Below, piece by piece: positions 10,138-21,399 of a DNA stretch of 64,000 nucleotides. Every line of letters begins with the position of its first letter. Positions within the stretch are counted from its first letter, which is position 1. Origin of the DNA: Bryobacterales bacterium (GTDB lineage: Bacteria > Acidobacteriota > Terriglobia > Bryobacterales > Bryobacteraceae); contig PLRJ01000162.1 of the NCBI GenBank assembly GCA_003163855.1, positions 56,534 through 120,533 of the forward strand, given 5' to 3'. Below the pieces are notes generated by a model that saw only the letters and a program-made list of their open reading frames with translations, was not told where the DNA came from and searched no databases. A program made the position numbers and the translations under genes.

Positions 10138-13100
10138 ATGTTGCGCGCGACGTTGATCGTCCTCGCTTGTGCTATTCCCGTCCTGCCGGCAACTCCGGAT
10201 TTCAAGCGCGATATTGCGCCCATCCTTCAACAGTCGTGTGCCCAGTGCCACGTGGGTAACGTGGTGATGGGCAAATTAAGCCTTGCCAGCGAAGCGGATA
10301 TACTGCGCGGCGGCGCTTCAGGCCCGGCCATTGTGCCGGGACACAGCCCCGATAGTCTGCTGATTAAGCGCCTGCTGGGCTTTAACGACATGGCGCGCAT
10401 GCCCATGGGTGCCGCGCCGCTTTCCAGCCCGCAGGTGGCGTTAATCCGAACTTGGATCGATACTGCGGACTTCAGTGCCATAAAAGCTTCGCCTCTGTCG
10501 GTCGCCCCGGTCGCCGCTTCCAGCGCGCCCGAATCTTCTGTCTACGCCTCGCAAGTGCGACCCATTCTCGCCACCCGCTGCTATTCCTGCCATGGTCCCG
10601 ATGTGCAGCAAAACGGACTCCGGCTAGATTCCTTGGCCGCCATCCTGAAAGGCAGCGATTCGGGCAAGGTCATTGTTCCAGGCAAAAGCCAGGACAGCCG
10701 CTTGCTGCGTCGTTTACTGGCGCAGGAACGCCCGATGATGCCTTATGGCGGCCCGGCGTTGTCCTCAAGTGAAGTGGCTGTCATTCAGAAGTGGATCAAC
10801 GCTGGCGCTCCCGGACCTGATTCAACCACGCCGCTGGCTTTGGCTAAAACTCCAAAGCATTGGGCTTACGTAAAACCGGTTCAGCCGCCCCTTCCAACGG
10901 TACGCGACGCTGCGTGGATCAAAAATCCAATTGATAACTTTGTCCTCGCCAAGCTCGAATCCGAGGGTTTGAAGCCTTCGCCCCAGGCATCGAAGACCGC
11001 TCTCTTACGGCGCGTGTATCTCGACCTTACCGGCCTGCCGCCATCTATCAAGGAGCTCGACGATTACTTGGCAGATACGGCTCCCGACGCGTATGAGAAG
11101 GTCGTGGACCACTTGCTTGCTTCTCCCCACTACGGTGAGCGTTGGGCGCGCCCGTGGCTTGACCTGGCGCGCTATGCCGATAGTAACGGCTATGAAAAAG
11201 ACCGTATTCGCACAGCCTGGGAGTATCGCGACTGGGTGATTCGCGCTCTGAACTCCGGCATGTCCTTCCGCGATTTCACCATTCAGCAAATTGCCGGCGA
11301 CATGCTGCCGAATCCAACCAAAGACCAATTGATTGCCACCGGCTTTAACCGCAACTCGATGCTAAACCAGGAAGGCGGCATCGATATCAACGAGTATTAC
11401 TGGTACAGCCTGGTCGATCGGGTAAACACCACCGCTTCTGTTTTTCTCGGCTCCACGCTGGGCTGCGCGCAATGTCATAACCACAAGTTCGATCCTTTCC
11501 TGCAGAAGGATTACTATCGCTTTCTCGCTTTTTTCAACAATCTCGAGCACAAAGGAGTCGGCGTGGGCGACCGCTGGATGGATGAGCCCGAAATGGAACT
11601 GCCGACGCCTGACCAGGCGAAGCGGAGTGCCGAGATTAAAGCCGGCATCGGCAAGTTGGAAGATGTCTTACACACCCAAACCGCCGGGTTGAATACAGCG
11701 CAGCAGACGTGGGAAGCGCAGATGAAAGCGGCGGAATCGCAATGGCACCTGCTTAAGGTCACAAGCGCAAAGTCGGAAGGCGGCGCTACGCTTACGCAGC
11801 AGGCCGGCGGTTCCATTCTGGCGTCAGGCTCCAATCCGCAGGCTGATACTTACACGCTTGAGGCGACCAACGAACTGGCGGGCGTTACCGCCATTCGCCT
11901 TGAAGTATTGCCTGACACCAGCCTCCCGCACAACGGTCCGGGCCGCGACCCCGAAGGCAACTTCTTCCTGAGCGACTTCGAAGTGCGCACCGGCGCCGAC
12001 CATCATCTTGTCGCCTGGAAGGCAGCGGAAGCCGATGAATCCCAGGATGGCTACGGCATTGGCGGCGTGGTGAAGAAGGGCACCGGCTTATCAGGCTGGG
12101 CCATTGAAGCCCGCCCCGATGCTGCCGGCTTGCGCAGGCAGGCTGTGTTCATTTCCAGCGAAGCGCTGCCGGTTGGTCCCTTAACTATCACCATGAAGCA
12201 TTTGATGCGCCGCTCGTCGCGCAACATCGGATGCTTTCGTCTAAGCGCGACCACTTCCGCCGATCCTAAGTTCATCGTCCAGCTTCCGGCGCGCGATCGC
12301 CCTTTGCTCACGCTGAGTAACGAAAAACGCAGCACCGAGCAAGCGGCAAAGCTGAGCGCAGACTATCGGCAAGTTGCTCCTTCGCTCGACCCCGCTCGTC
12401 AACAGATCGCTAGCTTGCAGCAAGACCTGCAGAAACTCGGCATCGCCACCGCTATGGTGATGGCCGAGAAACCGACCTTCTTGCGCCCGGCCGCCTATAT
12501 TCGCGAACGCGGCACCTTCACTAGTCCAGGCGAACTGGTGTATGCCGATGTTCCGTCGGCGCTCGGCACGCTACCGAAAGATGCCATGCCCAATCGGCTG
12601 GGTCTGGCGCAGTGGCTGGTTAGCGATGACAATCCACTTACGGCTCGTGTAGCAGTGAACCATTTCTGGGAAACAATCTTCGGCCACGGCATTGTCGAAA
12701 CCAGCGAAGACTTCGGCACGCAAGGTGACCCGCCGTCGCATCCCGAACTGCTCGATTGGCTGGCCACCGAATTCATGCACGATGGCTGGGACATGAAGAA
12801 GATCCAGCGGCTGATGGTGACATCGGCCACCTACCGGCAGGATTCGCGCGTCAGTCCTTCCTTGCTCGAGCGCGATCCCTACAACAAGCTTTATGCGCGC
12901 GGTCCGCGCTTCCGCGTTGAGGCCGAAACGGTGCACGATCTGGCGCTTTCTATAAGCGGCCTGTTGAGCGGCAAGATGTACGGCCCGGGTGTGTTTCCTT
13001 ACCAGCCGGAAGGAGTGTGGAACATTCCATACAGCTCCGACAAGTGGGTCCAGAGCAAGGGCGAAGACCAGCACCGTCGCGCGCTTTACACCTTCATTCG

Positions 13101-13485
13101 CCGCAGCGCGCCTTATCCAAGCCTGGTAACCTACGATGCGCCCAGCCGCGAGTTCTGCACAGTTCGGCGCGTCCGAACCAACACGCCGCTCCAGGCGCTC
13201 ACCAGCTTGAACGATCCGTTCTTTTTCAACGCAGCGCAGGCCTTGGCGCTGCGCATGTCGCGCGAAGGCGGCAGTTCGCTGAACGCGCGCATTGCCTACG
13301 GCTATCGCCTCACTGTTTCTCGCCTCCCAACCGCAGCTGAGTTGCAGAAGGTGTCGGCCTTCTACACACAACAACTCGCCGCTTACAAGCAGCAGCCAAA
13401 CAAGCAGGATCCGCCTGAACTATCCGCGCTTACCATGGTTGCCAACGTTCTTTTAAGCATGGACGAAACCATCACTAAGGAGTAA
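10138..13485 (+). CDS. PSCyt1/DUF1549/DUF1553 multidomain protein with CxxCH motifs
   Basis: [74 protein letters not shown]. Confidence 0.92.
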   Translation: MLRATLIVLACAIPVLPATPDFKRDIAPILQQSCAQCHVGNVVMGKLSLASEADILRGGASGPAIVPGHSPDSLLIKRLLGFNDMARMPMGAAPLSSPQVALIRTWIDTADFSAIKASPLSVAPVAASSAPESSVYASQVRPILATRCYSCHGPDVQQNGLRLDSLAAILKGSDSGKVIVPGKSQDSRLLRRLLAQERPMMPYGGPALSSSEVAVIQKWINAGAPGPDSTTPLALAKTPKHWAYVKPVQPPLPTVRDAAWIKNPIDNFVLAKLESEGLKPSPQASKTALLRRVYLDLTGLPPSIKELDDYLADTAPDAYEKVVDHLLASPHYGERWARPWLDLARYADSNGYEKDRIRTAWEYRDWVIRALNSGMSFRDFTIQQIAGDMLPNPTKDQLIATGFNRNSMLNQEGGIDINEYYWYSLVDRVNTTASVFLGSTLGCAQCHNHKFDPFLQKDYYRFLAFFNNLEHKGVGVGDRWMDEPEMELPTPDQAKRSAEIKAGIGKLEDVLHTQTAGLNTAQQTWEAQMKAAESQWHLLKVTSAKSEGGATLTQQAGGSILASGSNPQADTYTLEATNELAGVTAIRLEVLPDTSLPHNGPGRDPEGNFFLSDFEVRTGADHHLVAWKAAEADESQDGYGIGGVVKKGTGLSGWAIEARPDAAGLRRQAVFISSEALPVGPLTITMKHLMRRSSRNIGCFRLSATTSADPKFIVQLPARDRPLLTLSNEKRSTEQAAKLSADYRQVAPSLDPARQQIASLQQDLQKLGIATAMVMAEKPTFLRPAAYIRERGTFTSPGELVYADVPSALGTLPKDAMPNRLGLAQWLVSDDNPLTARVAVNHFWETIFGHGIVETSEDFGTQGDPPSHPELLDWLATEFMHDGWDMKKIQRLMVTSATYRQDSRVSPSLLERDPYNKLYARGPRFRVEAETVHDLALSISGLLSGKMYGPGVFPYQPEGVWNIPYSSDKWVQSKGEDQHRRALYTFIRRSAPYPSLVTYDAPSREFCTVRRVRTNTPLQALTSLNDPFFFNAAQALALRMSREGGSSLNARIAYGYRLTVSRLPTAAELQKVSAFYTQQLAAYKQQPNKQDPPELSALTMVANVLLSMDETITKE

Positions 13486-13491
13486 TGCAAC

Positions 13492-14919
13492 ATGCCCGAC
13501 CGCCTTCTGGAACGCACCCGCCGCCACTTCTTCAAACAAGCGGGCTTCGGTATTGGCACGGCTGCATTGGCTGGGCTGCTGGATAACCAACTGCTTGCCA
13601 CTGACGCTGCCGGCACCGCAAAAGCGCCCATGTTCCCAGCCAAGGCCAGGAGCATTATCTACCTGTTCATGGCCGGCGCTCCATCACAGGTGGACCTGCT
13701 CGATCCTAAACCGCTGCTCCAGAAATACGATGGCCAGAACGTTCCCGATGAACTGACCAAAGGCGAGCGCTTCGCCTTTATCAAGGGCAAGCCGCGCCTG
13801 CTGGGTTCACCATATGAATTCACGCGGCATGGCGACTCCGGTGCCGAGATTTCCGAACTCCTTCCTCACTTGGCAAAGGTCTCGGGCGACATCGCCATCG
13901 TTCGATCGATGCACACCACCCAGTTCAATCATGCGCCCGCCCAGATCTTCATGAACACCGGCTTCCAGATCATTGGCCGTCCCAGCATGGGTTCGTGGAT
14001 GACCTACGGCCTGGGCAGCGAGTGCAAAGATCTGCCCGGCTTCGTCGTCCTTATCTCCGGTGAGAACCAGCCGGATGGCGGCAAAGCCTGCTGGGGCAGC
14101 GGCTTCCTGCCCACTCTGTATCAAGGTGTTGAGTTTCGTTCGCAGGGCGAACCGGTCCTGTTCCTGAACAATCCCGAGGGCGTTTCCGACAACGCGCGCC
14201 GTGCTTCGCTCGATCTGTTGAAAGACCTGAACGACATGCATCTGGCCGAAAACGGCGACGCCGAAATTCGCACCCGCATCGCTTCTTATGAGATGGCCTA
14301 TCGCATGCAATCGAGCGTACCCGACTTGGTGGACATCAGCAGAGAACCGGCCTCCGTTCATGAACTCTACGGCACCCAGCCCGGCAGGAAATCGTTCGCC
14401 AACAATTGTCTGCTGGCGCGCCGGCTGGTGGAACGCGGCGTCCGCTTTGTCCAGCTTTACCATCGCGGCTGGGATAACCACGGCACGTCGAGCCATGACG
14501 ACATCGTCAATCGGCTGCCCGATCTTTGCCAGGAGACCGACCAGGCTGCAGCCGCTTTATTGACCGATTTGAAGCAGCGCGGTCTCCTCGATTCCACCAT
14601 CGTCGTTTGGGGCGGGGAATTCGGCCGAACGCCGATGAACGAAGCCCGCAACAATTCGAAATTCCTGGGCCGCGACCATCACCCGCGCGCCTTCAGCATG
14701 TGGATTGCCGGCGGCGGCTTCAAACCCGGCATCACCTTTGGCAAGACGGACGAGCTTGGCTACAACATTGCCGAAGATCCGGTGGACGTGCACGATCTCC
14801 ACGCCACCATCCTGCACCAGATGGGTATGGATCACACGAAGCTCACCTATCGTTTCCAGGGACGCGATTTCCGCCTGACCGATGTAGCCGGCAACGTAGT
14901 TGAAAAATTGATCGCGTGA
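13492..14919 (+). CDS. DUF1501 (sulfatase-like) protein with Tat-like N-terminus
   Basis: [65 protein letters not shown]. Confidence 0.93.
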   Translation: MPDRLLERTRRHFFKQAGFGIGTAALAGLLDNQLLATDAAGTAKAPMFPAKARSIIYLFMAGAPSQVDLLDPKPLLQKYDGQNVPDELTKGERFAFIKGKPRLLGSPYEFTRHGDSGAEISELLPHLAKVSGDIAIVRSMHTTQFNHAPAQIFMNTGFQIIGRPSMGSWMTYGLGSECKDLPGFVVLISGENQPDGGKACWGSGFLPTLYQGVEFRSQGEPVLFLNNPEGVSDNARRASLDLLKDLNDMHLAENGDAEIRTRIASYEMAYRMQSSVPDLVDISREPASVHELYGTQPGRKSFANNCLLARRLVERGVRFVQLYHRGWDNHGTSSHDDIVNRLPDLCQETDQAAAALLTDLKQRGLLDSTIVVWGGEFGRTPMNEARNNSKFLGRDHHPRAFSMWIAGGGFKPGITFGKTDELGYNIAEDPVDVHDLHATILHQMGMDHTKLTYRFQGRDFRLTDVAGNVVEKLIA

Positions 14920-15440
14920 TGCTCTACATCCGTCCTGCCACGCGCGCCGATGTGCCTCAGATCAGGAAGTTGATTTTCGAGCTGGCAGAATACGAAAAAC
15001 AACCCGAGGCAGCCGTCGCAACCGAAGAAGATCTGTTGCGAGACGGCTTTGGGCCTGAGCCGTATTTCCAGTGCGTGATGGCCGAGTGGCACGGGGACAT
15101 CGCCGCGTTCGCTCTCTATTTCTTTCAATATTCCACCTGGGAAGGCCGCCCGGCCTTGTACCTGGAGGATCTCTTCGTGCGGCCGGCCTTTCGCAAGCTG
15201 GGAATCGGCAAGGCGCTGCTGCAGCACTTGGCGCAGCTCGCTATCGAGCGTAATTGCACGCGTTTTCAGTGGGAGTGTTTGGATTGGAACCAGCCGTCGC
15301 TCGATTTCTACGAGAGCATGGGCGCAGAGGTTCTCCGCGAGTGGCTGAATTTGCGACTCGGGAGGCAGGCGATTGAGGCGCTGGCTCATTCAACCGGCAC
15401 CGAGCCAGCCACGACTCACGATGATTACCGCGCTACCTAG
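14916..15440 (+). CDS. GNAT N-acetyltransferase
   Basis: [47 protein letters not shown] overlap with upstream gene. Confidence 0.9.
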   Translation: MMLYIRPATRADVPQIRKLIFELAEYEKQPEAAVATEEDLLRDGFGPEPYFQCVMAEWHGDIAAFALYFFQYSTWEGRPALYLEDLFVRPAFRKLGIGKALLQHLAQLAIERNCTRFQWECLDWNQPSLDFYESMGAEVLREWLNLRLGRQAIEALAHSTGTEPATTHDDYRAT

Positions 15441-15511
15441 TGGCAGGAATCAAAAGCCGAGGGCCGCCGAACCAGTGAGCCTTTGCCTCACCCGCTGCCA
15501 AGCGCAAACCG

Positions 15512-16984
15512 TCACTCTGCATCCCCGGTCAGTCGTTTCATCGGCCCATTACAAACCGCCAGAACCACGGCAAGAACAACCGCCGCTATACCAACGCTCC
15601 CAAACAGCTTCGGCAACGGCATCGTCTCAAACACCGAGGCCAAACGCCCGCTGATGTAATCCCCCACCGAAATCGCCAGGAAAAACACCCCCATAATCAG
15701 CCCCGCAATCCGCTGCGGAGCTAGCTTCGTCATCGCGCTCAATCCTACCGGACTCAAACACAGCTCGCCAATCGTCTGCAGCAGATACGTCATCGTCAGC
15801 CATATCGGACTCACGCCCGACTTTGCCGCAATCGGCACCAAAATAATAAAACTGAGCCCCGCAAACAGCAAGCCAATAGCAAACTTCATCGTGCTCGAAG
15901 GGTTTCGTTCTCCCAGCTTCACCCACAGCCACGCAAAAATAGGCGCGATCGCGATGACAAACAACGCCGGCAGCGATTGGAACCAACCGGCCGGAAACGG
16001 CTGCGACATCCCAAACACCAGGCGGTTCGTCCTGCGCTCGGCAAACAGATTCAACGTCGAGCCCGCTTCTTCATAAATCGACCAGAACAACGCCGCCGCC
16101 GCAAACAGCACAAAGATCGCTATCAACCGGCCGCGCTCCTCTTTGCTCCACTTTCCGAACGTCAACATACCCGCAAAAAGAACCACCACAATGGTGGTCA
16201 GCATCACGCCAAAACCCGATGACAGCGATTGAATCGACAGCGTCCCGTCGTACGCCAGCTTGCCGCCAATGCCCATCACCAGCAGGAAAGCGGTCACGCC
16301 CAGCCGGAATCGTAACCGTTCCGGCGCTTTCACCACCGGCGCCGCGCCTGCCGTGCCCAACGTGCGTCCGGACAGCGCGTATTGCACCACGCCGATGGTC
16401 ATGCCTATGCCGGCCAGCCCGAATCCATAATGCCAGTTGATGTTCTCCCCCACATAACTGCAAACAAGCGGCGCAGTAAAGGCACCCAGGTTGATTCCGA
16501 TGTAGAAGATGGAAAAGCCCGCATCCCGTCGCGCATCATGCTTCCGGTAAAGCTGCCCCACCATGGTGCTTACGTTCGGCTTTAGCAGTCCCGTTCCGGT
16601 AACTATCAGCGCCAACCCCAGAAAAAAAGTGACAACGCTGGGAAACGCCATGCTGAAATGTCCCAGCGCGATGATGATGCCACCCGCCAGCACAGCTCGG
16701 CGCGCCCCTAGAATCTTGTCCGCAATCCATCCGCCTGGCAGGGCCAGCAGATAAACCATGCCCGTGTACAGCCCATAAATCGCACCGGCTTCAGGCGTTG
16801 CAAAGCCCAGCCCCTTGCGCGCAACCGGCGCGGTCATAAACAAAATCAGCAGCGCGCGCATGCCGTAATAGCTGAATCGCTCCCATAACTCCGTTAGGAA
16901 CAGCGTGCGTAATCCAACCGGATGCCCGAAAAAACCTGCATCCCGCTTCTGCGATTCAATCGGCTGCTCAAGTGTTTGGTCGAT
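15512..16984 (-). CDS. POT/PTR family peptide MFS transporter (extended to a candidate AUC start)
   Basis: Supplied ORF starts mid-motif; reading frame extends through GHPVGLRTLFLTELWERFSYYGMRALL to a stop at 17000-17002; GGAGGAG lies 6 nt before ATC at 16984. Confidence 0.8.
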   Translation of the reverse strand: MDQTLEQPIESQKRDAGFFGHPVGLRTLFLTELWERFSYYGMRALLILFMTAPVARKGLGFATPEAGAIYGLYTGMVYLLALPGGWIADKILGARRAVLAGGIIIALGHFSMAFPSVVTFFLGLALIVTGTGLLKPNVSTMVGQLYRKHDARRDAGFSIFYIGINLGAFTAPLVCSYVGENINWHYGFGLAGIGMTIGVVQYALSGRTLGTAGAAPVVKAPERLRFRLGVTAFLLVMGIGGKLAYDGTLSIQSLSSGFGVMLTTIVVVLFAGMLTFGKWSKEERGRLIAIFVLFAAAALFWSIYEEAGSTLNLFAERRTNRLVFGMSQPFPAGWFQSLPALFVIAIAPIFAWLWVKLGERNPSSTMKFAIGLLFAGLSFIILVPIAAKSGVSPIWLTMTYLLQTIGELCLSPVGLSAMTKLAPQRIAGLIMGVFFLAISVGDYISGRLASVFETMPLPKLFGSVGIAAVVLAVVLAVCNGPMKRLTGDAE

Positions 16985-17044
16985 GGCGCACTCCTCCAGT
17001 TAATGTAGTCGATCCAACTGTTCACAGGCGATATTATCTTCTGC

Positions 17045-18808
17045 GTGGTCTTCATCAGCTACGCCCGCAAGGATTACTATTTTGCTGAGTCGCTAGCTTT
17101 CCATTTGCAACGCTATCGCGTTCCGGTCTTTCTCGACGCCAAAGACCTGGCGCCCGGCATCGACTGGCAGCAGCAGCTCGAGGCCGCTCTCGACACCGCA
17201 TCCTGTGTTCTGCTCGTCGCTTCGCCCGACAGCGTGAAGCGTCCCGCGGTCCGCATGGAGTGGGAGCGCGCCATCAAGACCGGCCGCCGCATCATTGTCG
17301 TTCTGTTTCGCAAAACCGTCCTCCCGCCCGAACTGACCGGCTATCAACGGGTCGATTTCCGCGCCCGCTTCGACACTGGATTGCACGCTCTCATTCAACT
17401 CCTCGCCGGCCAAACGCCGGACCGCCCGGCAAGCACATTCCTGACCTTCCCGCCCTGGATTTTAATCATCACGCTCACCCTGCTGGTGCCGCTGCTCAGC
17501 TACTTCGCCCTCGCCGACTGGAGCACCGGCCACCAGGGCCACGCCACCGGCAACGACATCTTCCTCTGGATAATGCTGCCGTTCTTTGCGGCCGGCTTCC
17601 TCTGGTTTCTCTGCCTGTCTTTCCTGCGCCGCCGCATGGGCATGACTCACCTGATGGCCTGCTTCGCTTTTCCCGCCATTTGGAGCATCTACCCGCTGCT
17701 CCGCTACTGGATCGCCGGTCCGGCAAATCTCCCCGCTGTCTGGCAAACCGCCGTCACCACCAATCCCTTGCCGATGGAGTTGTCCTCCGCCCTCACTCTT
17801 ATCGGCGTCGGTTCCATTTTGCTGGTTCAACCAGAAGACTTGCTGCGCTGGACGCCCACCGGAAAAGCATGGGGCTGGTACCGCCGTCGGCGCTTGCTGG
17901 TTGCCGCCGGTCCCGATCGTCCCTCGCCTCTCCGCCAAATCACCCGCTACGCGTTGCTGCACCATGCGGTCGATGGCCCTGCCGCCGGGCGGCTGCGCCA
18001 GTTACTCCGCAGCCTTGGCGCATCCGAGACGCTAAACGCCTCGCCGCAGGACACCACCATCCTGCTGCTCACCTCGCGCACCCAGACGCCATGGCTCAGC
18101 CAACAAACACCGCAATTGAATACAAATGTCCTAACCATCGTCGGCTCACGCATCGGTCTTCCTAACCAATTCGAATGGCTTTGGAAGCGCGAGTGGATCG
18201 ACTTCCGTCACTGGGATCTGCAGCGGCTCGATCGCAGGCGCGGCCTGCTGCAAGTGCCCGAAGCTGTCACCAACATACGTTACCCGCGCAGCGTCATGCT
18301 TGTGCACCACTTGCTGTGCGCACTGGCCGCGCTTGCCTTTTGCCTGTTTATCTTCGCCAATCCCGACTTCAACAAGCGCCCTGCTGGCGACGACGGGCCG
18401 CCGCTTGAGAGAGCGGAGTTGCTGTTCATTTCAGCCATTTGCATCTGGGGTGGAGTCGTCGCCCAGCGCTTTCTCAATCGCACGGTTTCGGAGCAGGGCT
18501 TTGACATATCCTGGAAACGATTTCTTCTGCCTGCCACTTGCGCCTATGCGATATCGGCCATCTATCGCGCATTCACTCGGCATGCACCTATTTGGCGCTT
18601 GCTCCCGGTCATGGCTTTTCTTGTGGCTTTTCCATTCTTGTTAGCAGGCAGACGCCTGCAATTCAACTTCTGGTTTCCATCTCCGGGAACGAGCAAGCCG
18701 GGAAACACACCCCGCCTTGCTGCGGGAAGGCAGTGGCAAACCCTCCTATGGGCAACCGTCTACATGTTTGTGTGGGCCTACATCCTAGGCATTTACGACA
18801 CGGACTAA
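17045..18808 (+). CDS. Membrane-anchored TIR-domain protein
   Basis: GTG start; VFISYARKDYYFAESLAFHLQ...SPDSVKRPAVRMEWERAI; several hydrophobic segments; cytoplasmic insert ILLLTSRTQ...WIDFRHWD. Confidence 0.88.
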   Translation: MVFISYARKDYYFAESLAFHLQRYRVPVFLDAKDLAPGIDWQQQLEAALDTASCVLLVASPDSVKRPAVRMEWERAIKTGRRIIVVLFRKTVLPPELTGYQRVDFRARFDTGLHALIQLLAGQTPDRPASTFLTFPPWILIITLTLLVPLLSYFALADWSTGHQGHATGNDIFLWIMLPFFAAGFLWFLCLSFLRRRMGMTHLMACFAFPAIWSIYPLLRYWIAGPANLPAVWQTAVTTNPLPMELSSALTLIGVGSILLVQPEDLLRWTPTGKAWGWYRRRRLLVAAGPDRPSPLRQITRYALLHHAVDGPAAGRLRQLLRSLGASETLNASPQDTTILLLTSRTQTPWLSQQTPQLNTNVLTIVGSRIGLPNQFEWLWKREWIDFRHWDLQRLDRRRGLLQVPEAVTNIRYPRSVMLVHHLLCALAALAFCLFIFANPDFNKRPAGDDGPPLERAELLFISAICIWGGVVAQRFLNRTVSEQGFDISWKRFLLPATCAYAISAIYRAFTRHAPIWRLLPVMAFLVAFPFLLAGRRLQFNFWFPSPGTSKPGNTPRLAAGRQWQTLLWATVYMFVWAYILGIYDTD

Positions 18809-18908
18809 CCGACCTGAGCTGGTACTGTCGCCAAACCATTACGGTCAAACTAGGCGCAATTGACCCGCCTTCAGGGTCATTGTTAGTCTCGAGCAGAAAC
18901 CCCCTCTT

Positions 18909-21344
18909 ATGATTTTTAGCCAATTAGCCAAACGTGTTTGGCGCTCGACCTTATTTGCTTGTTGTTTGTGCGCGCCTGAGGTAAAGGCGTCCACCATATC
19001 GGCAACGGCTCAAGCGGCTACATTGTCACCTGGAGCGGGCGGAGTATCGTCTATCGCTATAACGGGCGCCAGCAGCGCTCCGAATCTAGGCTTGGGTGGT
19101 ACCGCTTGCGTCAACGTATCGGGCTGCCAGTACAACTTGGGCGGTACCAGCGGCACAATCGGATTTGAGTTCTTGAACGTCACCAGCAACAGCGCCTTGC
19201 TGGTTATCTATGTCACTGCGTCCGTGCAGAGAAGCGCAACTGCCTACGCGCTTCCCATTACCGCCGGGAGTACCACAATAGGAACTCTTAGCCTCATTGT
19301 TCCGTTGACGGCGCAAAGCATCACATTCGGTTCCATCGCGGCGCAAACGGTAGGCACTCCCATCGCGTTGGCAGCAACCGCCACGTCAGGCCTGCCGGTA
19401 AGCTTCGCATCTTCGACGCCTGCCGTATGCACCGTCTCAGGCGACGCGGCGAACTTCGTCGCAGCGGGAACATGCACCATTACTGCATCACAGAGCGGCA
19501 ACGCCACCTATCCAGCCGCCGCGCCGGTTTCGCAGAGCTTCAGTGTGACGGGAAGTGTTGCGCAGGCTTCCGCCTATTCGACCATTTGCCAGGCACAAAG
19601 CGGCGGCGCCAGTTATTGCACCGACCAGACACCAGCCGCGGCCGATGCCAATGGCTATCACGATCTGGTCTGGGTGAACCTGAACAAGAGCCTTGCTTCC
19701 ATCGCGGTGAGCGACAACCAGGTTTGGGGACTGGACAGTAGCGGCGCCCTCTGGTACCTGCCCGATTTCAAGACGGGAACGACTTGGACGTCGGTGGCTT
19801 CGGGCGTCAGTCAGATTTCTGCCGGACACAATCTTGTGTGCCAGATCAGCAGCAATCAACACGTGCTGTGCAGCAGTTCGCCAAACCCGTCACAGGGAGC
19901 GCTTACATGGTTCGATACAGGTGCTACCAACCTGAAGCAGATTGCAGTCTCGGCGGGCACGCAATTGTGGGCGGTGGATACCAACAGCAACCTGGTTAGA
20001 GTTACCGACTACACGCATCTGGCCAGCACTTCTACCCTCGTAGCATCAGGCGTTCAGCAGGTCGCGGTGGATGGGCGTGGCATGGTGTGCCAAGTGAACA
20101 GCGACCAGGGCGTATATTGCAGCAACTGGTCGGTTCCGGCCGCTGTAGCCAATCCGGCGCCTTATCATGGCCTGACCTGGCTACGGACCGGCGCACAGTT
20201 GCAAAATATTTGTTTGGCCGATGGCCAAGTGTGGGGCACCGATACAAGCGGGAATGTATGGGAACTGCCCGACTACACCAATTCAGCAACCTGGTTCAAA
20301 ATCGCATATGGCGGGGTTGGCGAAAAGCTGGCGTCGTCGTCGACTCCGTCGCAGTTCCTGCCGGCCGATTTCGCAGGCAACGAAGTGGCGGTGCTGCTGT
20401 TCATGGGGCAAAGCAACTCGACCGGCTATAACGTGTTGCCCGCGCGTTTTATTTCACAGTCATCTCCAAACGTTTGGGGAGTACAGAATGGCGGGTGGAA
20501 TTTCCTGGCCGGGAACAACAACGGAACCGCGCCCTTCATGGGCACAATTTCCTCCATTACGTCGGTGCAATGGACTAACTTCGCGCTGACGCCCAGTGGA
20601 GCCGATATGAATCTCGGCTTCAATAACGACGGCGGTCCGGGTGGGAATGCGGCTAATTTTGCGGCGTACCAGTGGCAGGGCTTGATCAATGCCGGCTGGA
20701 ACCTTCCCGATCTGTATATTGTGCATATTGCCTGGCCCAGCCAAGGTATAGATTCAGCCGACACGACGACTGCGAATGTGGCATGGACGGTGCACGGAGT
20801 CAATTTATGGCAGCCGCTGTTAACAGCGTCGCAGGAGCCATCTTACGCGCTGGCGCCATTTGCCCGGCAGATTGTCTACCGCGCGCTGCAGAAGATTTTG
20901 GCCAACGGTAAAACGCCGCGCCTTATGGGTTTGCAATGGAACCAGTGGGAGGCTGAGGCGGGCAATGCAAACACCGTCTCCATTACGGATGCGCCCACGA
21001 ACTACAACAACCTGGTGAGTGGCTTTTTTGCGGCCATCGGCAGTCACTATCCGATTCAGTTCGTGAAACCGCTTTCTACAGCCTACGGAGCAACAGCGCT
21101 CAGTGAGATGCAGTCCGTATTTTCGAACATGGCGGCAAATGATCCCACCGATCTATCGGTCATTGATGTTTCGCAGGTAAGCAGCACCATCTTCAGCGGC
21201 GGCGTCTTGGGTGGCGGCGATGGTTCCGTCCACTATAATCTCGACACGCACAAGTGGTTTGCTACACAGGCGATTGGCACCTGCCTGGTACACGGGAATT
21301 GCGGCACTCGAATTGCGCTGTTGCCGGCTTCAGCTCCCAATTGA
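18909..21344 (+). CDS. Secreted modular protein: Ig-like repeat, tectonin/RCC1-like repeats, SASA/SGNH-type esterase
   Basis: QSITFGSIAAQTVG repeat; repeated VWGLDSSGALWYLPD / VWGTDTSGNVWELPD; LLFMGQSNSTGY ... GDGSVHYNLDTHKWFA. Confidence 0.78.
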   Translation: MIFSQLAKRVWRSTLFACCLCAPEVKASTISATAQAATLSPGAGGVSSIAITGASSAPNLGLGGTACVNVSGCQYNLGGTSGTIGFEFLNVTSNSALLVIYVTASVQRSATAYALPITAGSTTIGTLSLIVPLTAQSITFGSIAAQTVGTPIALAATATSGLPVSFASSTPAVCTVSGDAANFVAAGTCTITASQSGNATYPAAAPVSQSFSVTGSVAQASAYSTICQAQSGGASYCTDQTPAAADANGYHDLVWVNLNKSLASIAVSDNQVWGLDSSGALWYLPDFKTGTTWTSVASGVSQISAGHNLVCQISSNQHVLCSSSPNPSQGALTWFDTGATNLKQIAVSAGTQLWAVDTNSNLVRVTDYTHLASTSTLVASGVQQVAVDGRGMVCQVNSDQGVYCSNWSVPAAVANPAPYHGLTWLRTGAQLQNICLADGQVWGTDTSGNVWELPDYTNSATWFKIAYGGVGEKLASSSTPSQFLPADFAGNEVAVLLFMGQSNSTGYNVLPARFISQSSPNVWGVQNGGWNFLAGNNNGTAPFMGTISSITSVQWTNFALTPSGADMNLGFNNDGGPGGNAANFAAYQWQGLINAGWNLPDLYIVHIAWPSQGIDSADTTTANVAWTVHGVNLWQPLLTASQEPSYALAPFARQIVYRALQKILANGKTPRLMGLQWNQWEAEAGNANTVSITDAPTNYNNLVSGFFAAIGSHYPIQFVKPLSTAYGATALSEMQSVFSNMAANDPTDLSVIDVSQVSSTIFSGGVLGGGDGSVHYNLDTHKWFATQAIGTCLVHGNCGTRIALLPASAPN

Positions 21345-21399
21345 GATCCTCTCGAAACACAAAGTTCGGCTGCTCTCTCTACTTAGCAGAGAGGCTCAA

